Of a DNA stretch of 64,000 nucleotides, positions 17,615 through 26,336 are shown in pieces. Numbering within the stretch: the stretch's first letter is position 1; every line of letters begins with the position of its first letter. Source of the stretch: Flavihumibacter petaseus NBRC 106054 (lineage in GTDB: Bacteria; Bacteroidota; Bacteroidia; Chitinophagales; Chitinophagaceae); the NCBI RefSeq assembly GCF_000974785.1, contig NZ_BBWV01000003.1, forward strand, positions 558,001-622,000, read 5' to 3'. The position numbers were made by a program, and so were the translations under genes. Below the pieces are notes generated by a model that saw only the letters and a program-made list of their open reading frames with translations, made no database searches and was not told the DNA's origin.

Positions 17615-20140
17615 TCAGGCATTATCGGGGTGTATATTCACGAAAACCTGCTTCACCCTGTCTGAACGATATAAATACGCACCCCAGACGGCTCCCCAGA
17701 TGATACTACGCACCGTTTGCCGAAGCGCGTCAATAAACAGGCTGTTGTCCCCATCTGCCAGCCCGGACATGTAATACAGCACGCAAAGTAGAACATTGAC
17801 GCCAACAGAAGCGCTGATATAGAGCAGCATGAATCGCGGGAAGATGTCACGCTTCATAAAGAACCAGAACAAAGATGCCACCGACATACAAAGCAGCATG
17901 CTGCGCAACGCCAGCTCCGTCAGGATGGTGTAGTAACGACCCAGTGAGCCATTAAACCGGATAGCATCCATGATGCCAGGATTAAATGCTTCATTGGCCA
18001 CAAAATAGGCGGCCAGTACAACTATCTGGGTGACGATTGATAGTCCAAGCAATCCTGTCCACAAATCAACTCCTAAGGGATAGGTGCCCGTAAACTCGCC
18101 GGGTTCAAAGCGCTGGTTGTATCGCAACAAAAAGGGGATCATGCCGCCGAAAACCATCAGGCAGACGATCACGGCGGGCCAATGCCACTCGGTAATGGAG
18201 GTGGCTTGTGTGCCTGCGAATTTGCCCTCCTGGTAGATCTCGGACTGCATCACCTCTTCCATGGCTTTGAAATCCTTCTTATAGCGGAACAGGTCTTCCG
18301 GCGCCAGGTGATCATTCTTGCTCTCGTATTGGTAGTCGAGCATAATGGTTTTGCCGGCCGTTGAACTGGTGAATTCAAAATCGTAATTGTCGCGGTGCAG
18401 GAGCACAGGGGAGAAGTGGATATTCCATTTTTCGGGCATCTTCACCACCACCTGGTATTTCGTCTTTGCGGGAAAGGAAAGTGCCAGCGGGGTATTCATC
18501 TTGTGGTCCGTGAGGGACGTCAGCTGGTCGTAGATGGTTTTGGCGAACAGGGAAAAGGATTGCTTCCCTTCGGTTACTGTCCACAGTTTGGGAATGGTAT
18601 AGGATTCAGTGATCACCACGCGGTTTTGAGCACTGTCATCTGTGAACCCGATATCTTCCGAAAGGGTGACGCTGTCGTAGATCGCCCCATAGTATTCCTC
18701 GTAATGTTGCCTGGTCTCTTCCTGGCTGGTTTCATGATAGTGCCTGCGGGCAGCATCTGCATACCCGCCCTCAAATTCTGAGCGCACTTCCAGCCGGCTC
18801 TCGCCATTCTCCGGGTAAAGGACCTCGATGGTCTCGGTTATCTTATTGCTGTAAAGGTGGTTACCGGTTACGGGGGATAAGGATTCATTGCCGGGCTTCA
18901 CCACGAGGGCATTGCCGTAATCCTTTACATAGATTTCTTCGAGCCCGCCGCGCTGGTATTGGGACGTGGCATCAATAAAGCGCTGCTTTCCCCTGTATTC
19001 GAGCGCTACAATCGCATGGTCAAACAGCCCGGTGGATGGTGCTTCATTTTCGATATGCCCTTCCAGGCTGGAGTTGACCAGGGCGATCCAGGCAGGGATC
19101 CCGCCTTCGCGCAGCAAGCGAACGAGCAGCAAGGCTTTGTCCTTGCAATCGCCGTATCCTTTCTGGAACACGTCATCGGGATGATGCGGCTGATGGGAAT
19201 ACACGCCCACTTCAAAACCCAGGTAGCGGATATTGTCCTGCACATAACGAATGGCATTCACCGCATAAGCGGCGGTATCACCGGCAGCCGCCGTTTTCCA
19301 GGCTGCGATCTTATTGCGCAGGGCAGGGCCAGGAGGATAATTGTATTGATGGAATACGTCCAGTGCCCAGTTGTTGAGTGTTTTCCAGTTGTCGACGTTC
19401 GTGACGGTGATCACCGGATCATTTTCATACCAGGAGGGGACGGCTGTATTTTCATTCCAGCGGCTGAGCGCCGGTTGCCGCCACTCGTAAGTCTGCAGTT
19501 TGCCGGACCTGCCTTCCACCGGTTGTGCCGCTCCATTGCGGCAGGTGACATTCAGTTTCCGGGCGGCATCATACTGGATCAGCAGAAAATAATTGCTGAT
19601 GGGCGTATCATGACAGAAATACCAGGTGGCCGCATAATAGTTCCGGAATACCGGGTTTTGTCCGACTACCGAATAGGCATAGTCGATTTCATCACCGGCC
19701 TGGATATCTTCCAGGATGATATAGGTGCGTTTGATATTGTTGTACTGGTAATTGTCCGCTTCTGATTCTACTGACGTTACCCTGATCGCCTGGTTGCTGA
19801 GCCGGGACATCGTGTTACCGTTCCGGATCACCTTCACCTGGTGATAGATTACTTTTTCATATTCGGGATGAAACTGCACGGAAATTTCAGAAGCCGCCTG
19901 AACGCCGGAGGCGTTAACGATTTTTCTTTTGAAATGCCGGTAAGAGGTTTTCTGCGGGATGTTTACCTGGAATTCCACGAGAGGAAGGTAATAGCCATCA
20001 CTTACTTCGCGTGCCGAAGGTTCCTGGCGGTTCTCGGGTGTAACAGGGAGGAGCCATTGTGGTGCGGGACCGGCAGTTTGGGCGGAGAGCAGCATCCCTG
20101 CAAAGAGCAGGGTGAGGATAAGGCTGAGCTGTTTCACCAT
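17615..20140 (-). CDS. DUF3857 and transglutaminase-like domain membrane protein
   Basis: 841 residues. A signal peptide (MVKQLSLILTLLFAGMLLSA) leads into a DUF3857 beta-sandwich (about 45-235). A transglutaminase/papain-like core follows, with QKGYGDCKDKALLLVRLL placing the probable nucleophile at Cys332 and the candidate catalytic His in LFDHAIV further on. A second beta domain (about 430-640) precedes four or five membrane segments at about 650-835. This architecture is common in Bacteroidota, with the domains facing the periplasm and the C-terminus in the membrane; the substrate is not known. It diverges from the serine hydrolase gene across a 69-base spacer. The start is supported by the signal peptide. 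Confidence 0.85.
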   Translation of the reverse strand: MVKQLSLILTLLFAGMLLSAQTAGPAPQWLLPVTPENRQEPSAREVSDGYYLPLVEFQVNIPQKTSYRHFKRKIVNASGVQAASEISVQFHPEYEKVIYHQVKVIRNGNTMSRLSNQAIRVTSVESEADNYQYNNIKRTYIILEDIQAGDEIDYAYSVVGQNPVFRNYYAATWYFCHDTPISNYFLLIQYDAARKLNVTCRNGAAQPVEGRSGKLQTYEWRQPALSRWNENTAVPSWYENDPVITVTNVDNWKTLNNWALDVFHQYNYPPGPALRNKIAAWKTAAAGDTAAYAVNAIRYVQDNIRYLGFEVGVYSHQPHHPDDVFQKGYGDCKDKALLLVRLLREGGIPAWIALVNSSLEGHIENEAPSTGLFDHAIVALEYRGKQRFIDATSQYQRGGLEEIYVKDYGNALVVKPGNESLSPVTGNHLYSNKITETIEVLYPENGESRLEVRSEFEGGYADAARRHYHETSQEETRQHYEEYYGAIYDSVTLSEDIGFTDDSAQNRVVITESYTIPKLWTVTEGKQSFSLFAKTIYDQLTSLTDHKMNTPLALSFPAKTKYQVVVKMPEKWNIHFSPVLLHRDNYDFEFTSSTAGKTIMLDYQYESKNDHLAPEDLFRYKKDFKAMEEVMQSEIYQEGKFAGTQATSITEWHWPAVIVCLMVFGGMIPFLLRYNQRFEPGEFTGTYPLGVDLWTGLLGLSIVTQIVVLAAYFVANEAFNPGIMDAIRFNGSLGRYYTILTELALRSMLLCMSVASLFWFFMKRDIFPRFMLLYISASVGVNVLLCVLYYMSGLADGDNSLFIDALRQTVRSIIWGAVWGAYLYRSDRVKQVFVNIHPDNA

Positions 20141-20209
20141 GGTGTTAGGGTTCTGATTCTAATATAGCCGATTTTTTTTAACGTTAGTATATTTAGGAAA
20201 ACCTGCTTC

Positions 20210-21349
20210 ATGCGTATCCTGCTTTCCGTTACACTTTTAACAACATTTTTATTCGTATCTACCGCAGAAGGCCAGGGCGGCCGCACCAAAAGAGCCATCA
20301 GGAAAGTGATGAAGGAGTATGCAGCGGTGGGATTGTCGGTGGCTGTCGTTAAAAACAGCGCGATCGTCTATGAACACGCGTTTGGCCTGAAAGACAGGCA
20401 AAGCCGGGAGAAACTGGAAACCACGGATCTGTTCCGGATTGCCTCTATTTCCAAGTCCTTTTCTGCCACCAGCATCATGCAACTGGTGGAAGCAGGCAAA
20501 CTCTCCCTGGATGATGATTTCAGCAACCTGGTCGGCTTTACCGTCCGCAACCCGAAATTTCCGGGTGATGTGATCACCCTGCGCATGGTGCTGTCTCATA
20601 CTTCGAGTATCAACGACAGCCAGGGGTATTTTTCCCTCGATTCCATCAACCCGGCGAAGACGGCCAACTGGCAAAACTGTTACAGTGATTATGCGCCCGG
20701 GAAGGGATACCGTTACTGCAACCTGAACTACAATTTGGTGGGCGCAGTGATCGAGAAATTCGGCGGCGAGCGTTTTGACCAGTATGTACGCCATCATGTG
20801 CTGGAACCGCTGCAGTTGTACGGCGGTTATTGTGTCGATTCGCTGGATGCTTCGCGGTTGGCTACGCTGTACGAATATGACAGTGCTACTGCCTCCTTTT
20901 CTCCCCAGCCCGGTGCTTACAACCCGCGCCGCACAGAACTACAGCAATACCAGCTCGGATACAGCACACCGGTATTTTCGCCCACAGGTGGCATGAAGAT
21001 CTCTGCACCCGGGCTCGCCCGCTATATGATGATGCACTTGAACTATGGCGCCTATGCCGGCGGACAACTGATCAGTACGGAAAGTTCGAAGATCATGCAG
21101 ACGCCGTTGTCGGCGGAGGAAAACTATGGCCTCGCGCTGTGGAAGACCGACAAGTTTATCCCTGGAGAGCAGCTGGTGGGACATACCGGTTCGGCTTATG
21201 GATTGTACAGTGTGATGTTTTTTGAGCCGCAACAAAAATTCGGAGTGGTGCTGATCACCAATGGCTGTAACCCGGTTTACAAAGAAGGTTTCAACGACCT
21301 GCTACGAAAATGCGCCGGTATTTTGTATCACCATTACATCAAACCCTAG
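20210..21349 (+). CDS. Serine hydrolase of the beta-lactamase/CubicO family
   Basis: 379 residues with a signal peptide (MRILLSVTLLTTFLFVSTAEG). The catalytic SxxK tetrad is Ser79-Ile-Ser-Lys82 in FRIASISKSF, the YxN motif is Tyr169-Cys-Asn171, and the third motif is HTG in VGHTGSAYG. Penicillin-binding-protein-like serine hydrolases of this group act on D-alanyl peptides, esters or beta-lactams; substrate cannot be read from sequence. The protein is probably periplasmic or secreted. Its stop codon (TAG, 21347-21349) shares the palindromic CTAG with the stop of the convergent AlkD-like gene. Confidence 0.87.
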   Translation: MRILLSVTLLTTFLFVSTAEGQGGRTKRAIRKVMKEYAAVGLSVAVVKNSAIVYEHAFGLKDRQSREKLETTDLFRIASISKSFSATSIMQLVEAGKLSLDDDFSNLVGFTVRNPKFPGDVITLRMVLSHTSSINDSQGYFSLDSINPAKTANWQNCYSDYAPGKGYRYCNLNYNLVGAVIEKFGGERFDQYVRHHVLEPLQLYGGYCVDSLDASRLATLYEYDSATASFSPQPGAYNPRRTELQQYQLGYSTPVFSPTGGMKISAPGLARYMMMHLNYGAYAGGQLISTESSKIMQTPLSAEENYGLALWKTDKFIPGEQLVGHTGSAYGLYSVMFFEPQQKFGVVLITNGCNPVYKEGFNDLLRKCAGILYHHYIKP

Positions 21350-22020
21350 GCATGTTTTAAGGCTTCGCGCCGGGCCAGTCCCGCGATGCCGGAACGCTCC
21401 ACAAATGCTTCCACTGTTTCGGGGTCAACCCGGTGATATTGCCGCAAGGTCCAGCCGATCGCCTTCTGGATGAAGAATTCTTTTTTGCCCTTAAGCTGGT
21501 CTATGCTGGCGAAAAGGAATGCTGTATCCGTTTTTTCTTTGTGCATGAGCTGGTACAACAAGGCCGTGCGGTTCTGCCAGATGTCTTCCGACCGCGCCCA
21601 TTGCTTCATGATGGCAGGCACTTTACCGCCGGGCGGAAAATAGCCGCCGACCAGCCTTACAGCGATAAAATCAACAGTATCCCACCATGATTTTTCCGTG
21701 ACCAGTTGCAGGAAGAGTTCCAGGAAATTGTTGTCCCACTGCTTTTTTGCTTTATGCAGCAACTCCATCGCAACATATTGGTATTCGCGTTCGGGGAGGT
21801 TCCAAAGCGTTTTGGCGAGTGCGATGATCTCCGTGCTTTCCAGTGAACGCGCCTGCTTCAGAAAATCAGCGGACAATTCCTTTCGCAGCGGCTGTGGCAA
21901 TCCCACATAAGCGAACCTGTTTTTCATGTATTTCGCCATGGGTTCGCTTTTGGCAGGATCGGCATGAAAGTCAAATGCTCCCTGTAGTTCGTCAAGCAGC
22001 GCCCTGGTCGTTTTTTTCAT
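21346..22020 (-). CDS. DNA alkylation repair protein, AlkD-like HEAT-repeat glycosylase
   Basis: 224 residues from the ATG at 22020 (MKKTTRALLDELQ). The frame is open eight codons further upstream, but this ATG overlaps the upstream stop as TGATG, which indicates translational coupling. The whole protein is helical, with HEAT-like repeats. The WWDTVDFIA segment carries the Trp and Asp that in AlkD contact the damaged nucleotide, and FFIQKAIGWTLRQY matches the C-terminal AlkD motif. Family members excise N3- and N7-alkylated purines without base flipping. It is the last gene of a three-gene operon with a metallo-hydrolase and a lipoprotein. Confidence 0.85.
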   Translation of the reverse strand: MKKTTRALLDELQGAFDFHADPAKSEPMAKYMKNRFAYVGLPQPLRKELSADFLKQARSLESTEIIALAKTLWNLPEREYQYVAMELLHKAKKQWDNNFLELFLQLVTEKSWWDTVDFIAVRLVGGYFPPGGKVPAIMKQWARSEDIWQNRTALLYQLMHKEKTDTAFLFASIDQLKGKKEFFIQKAIGWTLRQYHRVDPETVEAFVERSGIAGLARREALKHA

Positions 22021-22991
22021 CAGGCAGATTTTTGGGCCCACCATTCCGTTTGCGGATAGTGGTGTTGGAGGAGGATGCTTTCCCCGATCTGCGGCGTGGT
22101 GATGGAGACACCCCGTTTAGCGGCGGCGGCAGTAACCCGCCTGATCGGTTCGTCCCACGCATGGTAAGCCAGGCCGAATTTGGCCCAATGCACGGGCAGC
22201 AGCCATTTGGCCTGCAGGTCAATGGCTGCCTGAACGGCTTCTTCCGGCAGCATGTGGATCAGCGGCCATTGCAGGTTGTATTGACCGCATTCGAGAATGG
22301 CGAGATCGATCGGGCCGGCTTTCTCGCCGATTTGTACAAAATGATTATCATAGCCGGAATCTCCGCCCAGGTAAATTTTTGCGCCTGCGAACTGCAGCAG
22401 GTAGGAGGCCCAGAGCGTTTTTCCATTGACGAGACCACGCCCCGAGAAATGGCGTGCAGGCATCGCCGTGAGGTGAAGCGGTGTTTCGGATACATCGGCA
22501 TTCCAGCTTTCCCACCAGTTGAGTTCGCGGATCTTTGACGTCGGCACGCCCCAGCGCTGAAGGTATTTGCCCACACCAAGCGGACATACATATGCCTTGG
22601 TATGTGCAGCCAGCGCCAGCTGCGTTTTCCGGTCAAGGTGATCGTAATGATCATGGGTGATGATCACCAGGTCTATCGGCGGCATTTGCGAAATGCCGTA
22701 GGTATTGGCACCGGGAAAGGCTTTAACCATTCCCGGAACGGGAGATGCGTGACCGCTGAATACCGGGTCGATCAGCAGGTTGATGCCCCTTGCCTGGATG
22801 AGGTAGGAGGAATGGCCAAACCAGGTGATGCGGGGATGATCACCTTCGTAATCCCGCAGATCCTGTTGCACATGGGGCAGGGGATGGGAAGGGAAAACGT
22901 CCCTGGGTTTATTCAGAAAATCCCGCAGGATTTTCCACCGGTTCGTGCCGGGTTGCAGCATCGGTGTGGGGTGGATATTCTGGAACCGCAT
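22020..22991 (-). CDS. MBL-fold metallo-hydrolase, NAPE-PLD/UlaG-like
   Basis: 323 residues. WFGHSSYLIQ and LLIDPVFS open the metallo-beta-lactamase fold, THDHYDHLD is the HxHxDH zinc motif, and PARHFSGR and GGDSGYDNHF supply further metal ligands. The order and spacing match bacterial homologues of N-acyl-phosphatidylethanolamine phospholipase D and UlaG lactonase; these proteins lack a signal peptide, as here. The substrate is probably a phosphodiester or lactone, but which one is not visible. It starts one base after the lipoprotein stop and shares an A with the AlkD-like start. Confidence 0.85.
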   Translation of the reverse strand: MRFQNIHPTPMLQPGTNRWKILRDFLNKPRDVFPSHPLPHVQQDLRDYEGDHPRITWFGHSSYLIQARGINLLIDPVFSGHASPVPGMVKAFPGANTYGISQMPPIDLVIITHDHYDHLDRKTQLALAAHTKAYVCPLGVGKYLQRWGVPTSKIRELNWWESWNADVSETPLHLTAMPARHFSGRGLVNGKTLWASYLLQFAGAKIYLGGDSGYDNHFVQIGEKAGPIDLAILECGQYNLQWPLIHMLPEEAVQAAIDLQAKWLLPVHWAKFGLAYHAWDEPIRRVTAAAAKRGVSITTPQIGESILLQHHYPQTEWWAQKSA

Positions 22992-22992
22992 A

Positions 22993-23460
22993 TTACCGGC
23001 AATTTTGAGGCGAAAGAAAAAACTGGTTTCCGAAAGTCAGTTCCTGGTGGTTGGTGAACACCATCTTTTTGTCTTTTTCCGTAACAGGTCCGAATCCTTC
23101 TGTCATGCTGCTGTCGGTTCTCAGGAAGGCCACTTCCCGCACCGATTCGACGCCTTCGGAATAAAAGGTATAATCGGCAAACAGGGTATCGTGATTGAAC
23201 TTGCCGGCGATCGTGCCGACGTTCCGGTCCTTTCCCGAAAAAGCATAAACCAGTACCCCTTTTACCAGGGAATCGGGACCGTTCAGCACCAGGGTGATTG
23301 TGTCAGTAGCCGACAGGTGGGCATAACACTTTTTAGACTGCAGCGAATCACCTGCCACAGCCGGCTTCTCCTCAGCAGTGGCCTTTTCAGGTGCATTGTT
23401 GCAACCCTGGGCCAGAACGAGCAGCAATGCCAAAGCCATCGTAATCCATCCTTTACACAT
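22993..23460 (-). CDS. Small putative lipoprotein of unknown function
   Basis: 155 residues with a lipoprotein signal (MALALLLVLAQGC), so probably anchored in an envelope membrane through the cysteine. The mature part has a low-complexity linker (APEKATAEEKPA) and then a short beta-rich domain (TDTITLVLNG, GVLVYAFSGKDRNVGTIAG, TLFADYTFYSEG). I see no enzyme motif. Similar small lipoproteins are common in Bacteroidota. It is first in the operon with the metallo-hydrolase and AlkD-like genes and diverges from the GH140-like gene across 110 bases. Confidence 0.7.
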   Translation of the reverse strand: MCKGWITMALALLLVLAQGCNNAPEKATAEEKPAVAGDSLQSKKCYAHLSATDTITLVLNGPDSLVKGVLVYAFSGKDRNVGTIAGKFNHDTLFADYTFYSEGVESVREVAFLRTDSSMTEGFGPVTEKDKKMVFTNHQELTFGNQFFLSPQNCR

Positions 23461-23570
23461 AACGCTATTCTGTTTTATCGGTGAAAACTACGAAACCCCC
23501 TGAAAATGAAATATTTTTCTGTCCGAAAGCGTTATCTATGTAGTTTCATAGCCTTAGTACTGAACCGATT

Positions 23571-25022
23571 ATGAAATTCATCCAATATCTGACCCTCAGT
23601 GTAGTATTTGCCATTGCCGTCACTTTCCTTTCGGGCAATGCTTACGCACAACCGGCCATGCCGAAGCAGGCACCCGCATCCGGCTGGAAAAACGGCCGTC
23701 TTCGGGTGAGCAACGACGCTCATTTCCTCTCCACCACCAACGACCGCCCTTTTTTCTGGTTAGGCGATACCGGCTGGGAATTGTTCCACCGCCTGAGCTT
23801 TGAAGAGATCCAAACCTACCTGAATGACCGGTACAAAAAAGGTTTTAATGTGATCCAGGCTGTAATACTGGCCGAGTTTGATGGTATTAAGAAGCCCAAT
23901 CGTTACGGCGCCATCCCCTTCAATAATTTTAATATCGCTGCACCCAATCCCCGCTATTTTGAACTGGTGGATACGGTAGTGAAACTCTGTGCGAACCGCG
24001 ATATGTTTCTTTGCCTGCTGCCCACCTGGGGCGATAAAGTGACCAAGGACTGGGGAGATGGTCCGGCCATTTTCACGGAGAAGAATGCCTACAACTATGG
24101 TAAATGGCTGGGCAACCGGTATAAGGATGACGAGAATGTGATCTGGATGTTGGGTGGCGACCGGCCCCCGCAGAAAGATACCAACGACTGGCGGCCGATC
24201 TGGCGGGCGATGGCGCGCGGCATCCAGGAAGGCACGAACTACCAGGCTTTTATTACCTATCATACTTCGGGCGGAGAAAAAAGCACCTCTCAATATATTC
24301 ATAAAGAGCCCTGGCTGAATATGAACACCATGCAGAGTGGTCATGGTGGCGGACATGATGTGCCGGTATGGAAATGGGTGGACCGTGATTCAAAATTGCC
24401 GAATCCCAAACCCACCATTGATGCGGAGCCCAATTATGAAGATCATCCTGTGAATCCATGGCCGAAGTGGGATCCCAAAAATGGCTATTTCGACAATTAT
24501 GACGTGCGCAAACAATGCTACCGTTCCGTATTTGCCGGAGCCGCAGGGGTTACCTACGGGCATCATGCCGTGTGGCAGTTTTACAGTGAACGGGAAGAGC
24601 CGATCAATCATGTGGACCGTAGCTGGACAGCCGCGCTGGACAGGCCCGGCGCTGTTGATGTGAGCATCCTGCGGAAGCTGATGGAATCGCGACCGCTCCT
24701 CGAGCGGGTGTACGACAATTCGATCATTGTGAGTGGCCAGGGGGAGAAAGGAGAATTTATGACGGCCTTCCGGGGAAAGGAAAATTCATTTGCGATGATC
24801 TATCTGCCGGTAGGCAAAAAGATAAAAGTCAGAACCACCTGGATGAAAAGCTCTGACATCAAGGGCTGGTGGTTTGATCCGCGGCTGGGCATGGTCGTAA
24901 AGGGCAAAACACAATATCGTGCAGACGTGATCGAATTCACGCCGCCTACCCAGGGAGTTGGCCAGGACTGGGTGCTGGTACTGGATAATCCGGACTATCA
25001 GTACCGAACGCCTTTGCAATAA
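23571..25022 (+). CDS. DUF4038 glycoside hydrolase, GH140-like, with collagen-binding-type C-terminal domain
   Basis: 483 residues. A signal peptide (MKFIQYLTLSVVFAIAVTFL, cleavage near AYAQ) leads into the DUF4038 TIM-barrel core (FFWLGDTGWELFHRL, YKKGFNVIQAVILAEFDG, VIWMLGGDRPP, AEPNYEDHP). A small C-terminal beta domain (about 390-480: MIYLPVGKKIKV, GWWFDPR) fits Collagen_bind_2. Characterised relatives include the apiosidase BT1012 of GH140, which acts on rhamnogalacturonan II. Substrate here is inference. No SusC/SusD pair is adjacent, so it is not in a visible polysaccharide-utilisation locus. Its last 77 bases overlap the convergent sterol desaturase gene. Confidence 0.85.
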   Translation: MKFIQYLTLSVVFAIAVTFLSGNAYAQPAMPKQAPASGWKNGRLRVSNDAHFLSTTNDRPFFWLGDTGWELFHRLSFEEIQTYLNDRYKKGFNVIQAVILAEFDGIKKPNRYGAIPFNNFNIAAPNPRYFELVDTVVKLCANRDMFLCLLPTWGDKVTKDWGDGPAIFTEKNAYNYGKWLGNRYKDDENVIWMLGGDRPPQKDTNDWRPIWRAMARGIQEGTNYQAFITYHTSGGEKSTSQYIHKEPWLNMNTMQSGHGGGHDVPVWKWVDRDSKLPNPKPTIDAEPNYEDHPVNPWPKWDPKNGYFDNYDVRKQCYRSVFAGAAGVTYGHHAVWQFYSEREEPINHVDRSWTAALDRPGAVDVSILRKLMESRPLLERVYDNSIIVSGQGEKGEFMTAFRGKENSFAMIYLPVGKKIKVRTTWMKSSDIKGWWFDPRLGMVVKGKTQYRADVIEFTPPTQGVGQDWVLVLDNPDYQYRTPLQ

Positions 25023-26247
25023 CAATCCAGCCTACAATCAGCGTCGACAATACGCCATAACCCAATACCAGGTACTTGCCGGCGGGTACCAGTGCGGACA
25101 AACCGAACCAGTCTCCCTGGATCCAGACGAGGTAGAACAACCAGGCGTTCTTGGCAAGTTCCCAGAACAGCGCAGTTCTTCTCCTGTCCATCAGTTCCGT
25201 GAAAGCATAGATCATCAGGAAAACAAAGAAACCATATTGAAACATGCCGGGACTGCCGATCTGCGCGATGTTGCCAAACAGATAGCTGATGAACAGCAGG
25301 CAGGCAACCAGCTGCACCCAGCTCCATACCTGTAGAAAGGTGGAGGCAGCGGGATCGTATTTTTTGAATGCATAGGGGTCTTCAATCTTATAAAGCGGTT
25401 CACGTTCCTGTACATCGGCGGGCCGCCATCCGGTTGGCATTAGCCAGATCCGGAATTTATCTTTGCATGATGTTGTTTTCCAGGCATCGGTGATCAGCAG
25501 CCAGAGATGCTGAAAGTTGATGCGGATGGGGTTCCATGTTCTTACCGGCCGCGTGATGCCATAAACAGGTTTCACCTCCGGCAATTCTTCCTGGTAAGTG
25601 CCGAACCATTTGTCCCAGAAAATAAAGATTTGCCCGTAGTTCTTATCCAGGTATACAGGGTTCAGCGCATGGTGCACCCGGTGGTGCGAAGGCGTGACAA
25701 TGATCTTTTCCCAGAAACCCATTTTATGAATGTGCTGGGTATGGTACCAGAACTGCGCAAAAAGATGAAGTGGTGCAATGATGGCGATTACTTTTTCGGG
25801 AACCCCGAGAATGGCTGCCGGCAGCAGGAAAATGGCAAAGATCTTGACAATGCTGCTGATGCTTTGGCGAAGCGCGCAGGCAAGGTTGAACTCTTCACTG
25901 CTGTGATGGATGATATGGTTGTTCCAGAAGAAATTGTATTCATGTGAAATGCGATGGGTCCAATAACCGGCAAAATCAAGTGCGATGAATGCGACCAGGT
26001 AGGTTAACCAGCCATCCGGAACCGTAACGATCGCGAGGTGCTTTACCAGCCAGCCGTAGCTGATGATGATGACGCTGAGGCCCAGCACATCTTTGGTCAC
26101 ATTGGTGATGCCTGAACTCAGGCTGGAGATCATGTCCATATTCCTGACGGTATCAAATTTTCTTCTCCAGCCCCACCACTTTTCAAACAGGACAAGCAGC
26201 AGAAAGACAGGCATGGCGATCAGCAAAATTTTACCGTAGGTTTCCAT
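24946..26247 (-). CDS. Sterol desaturase/fatty acid hydroxylase family membrane protein
   Basis: 433 residues from the ATG at 26247 (METYGKILLIAMPVFLLLVLF); an upstream ATG at 26298 is possible but adds a non-conserved stretch. Three histidine boxes typical of the di-iron membrane hydroxylases are present: HRISHEYNFFW, NHIIHHSSEEF and SHHRVHHAL. Several membrane segments precede them, and a further hydrophobic C-terminal third (about 310-420) goes beyond the minimal catalytic unit. Family members hydroxylate or desaturate lipids with O2 in the membrane; the lipid is not identifiable. The 3' end overlaps the GH140-like gene by 77 bases on the opposite strand. Confidence 0.85.
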   Translation of the reverse strand: METYGKILLIAMPVFLLLVLFEKWWGWRRKFDTVRNMDMISSLSSGITNVTKDVLGLSVIIISYGWLVKHLAIVTVPDGWLTYLVAFIALDFAGYWTHRISHEYNFFWNNHIIHHSSEEFNLACALRQSISSIVKIFAIFLLPAAILGVPEKVIAIIAPLHLFAQFWYHTQHIHKMGFWEKIIVTPSHHRVHHALNPVYLDKNYGQIFIFWDKWFGTYQEELPEVKPVYGITRPVRTWNPIRINFQHLWLLITDAWKTTSCKDKFRIWLMPTGWRPADVQEREPLYKIEDPYAFKKYDPAASTFLQVWSWVQLVACLLFISYLFGNIAQIGSPGMFQYGFFVFLMIYAFTELMDRRRTALFWELAKNAWLFYLVWIQGDWFGLSALVPAGKYLVLGYGVLSTLIVGWIVIAKAFGTDSPDYPVPAPSPGQLPG

Positions 26248-26324
26248 ATATGGCGTCTGATAGATAAAGTTAAGCCAAATGCGGGGCTGGCATAGCAATC
26301 CCCATTATTCTTGACTTCAATCAT

Positions 26325-26332
26325 TATTTTTG
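26325..26332 (+). promoter_or_regulatory. Bacteroidota -7 box (TATTTTTG) for DadA-like gene
   Basis: TATTTTTG fits TAnnTTTG. Four bases (acaa) separate it from the ATG at 26337, so transcription would begin at or within a base or two of the start codon. No clear -33 TTG at ideal spacing. Confidence 0.5.
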
Positions 26333-26336
26333 ACAA

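Noticed and set aside
18959-19765. Open frame of 268 codons on the plus strand
   Set aside because: Antisense to the transglutaminase domain of the DUF3857 protein, whose motifs are clear.
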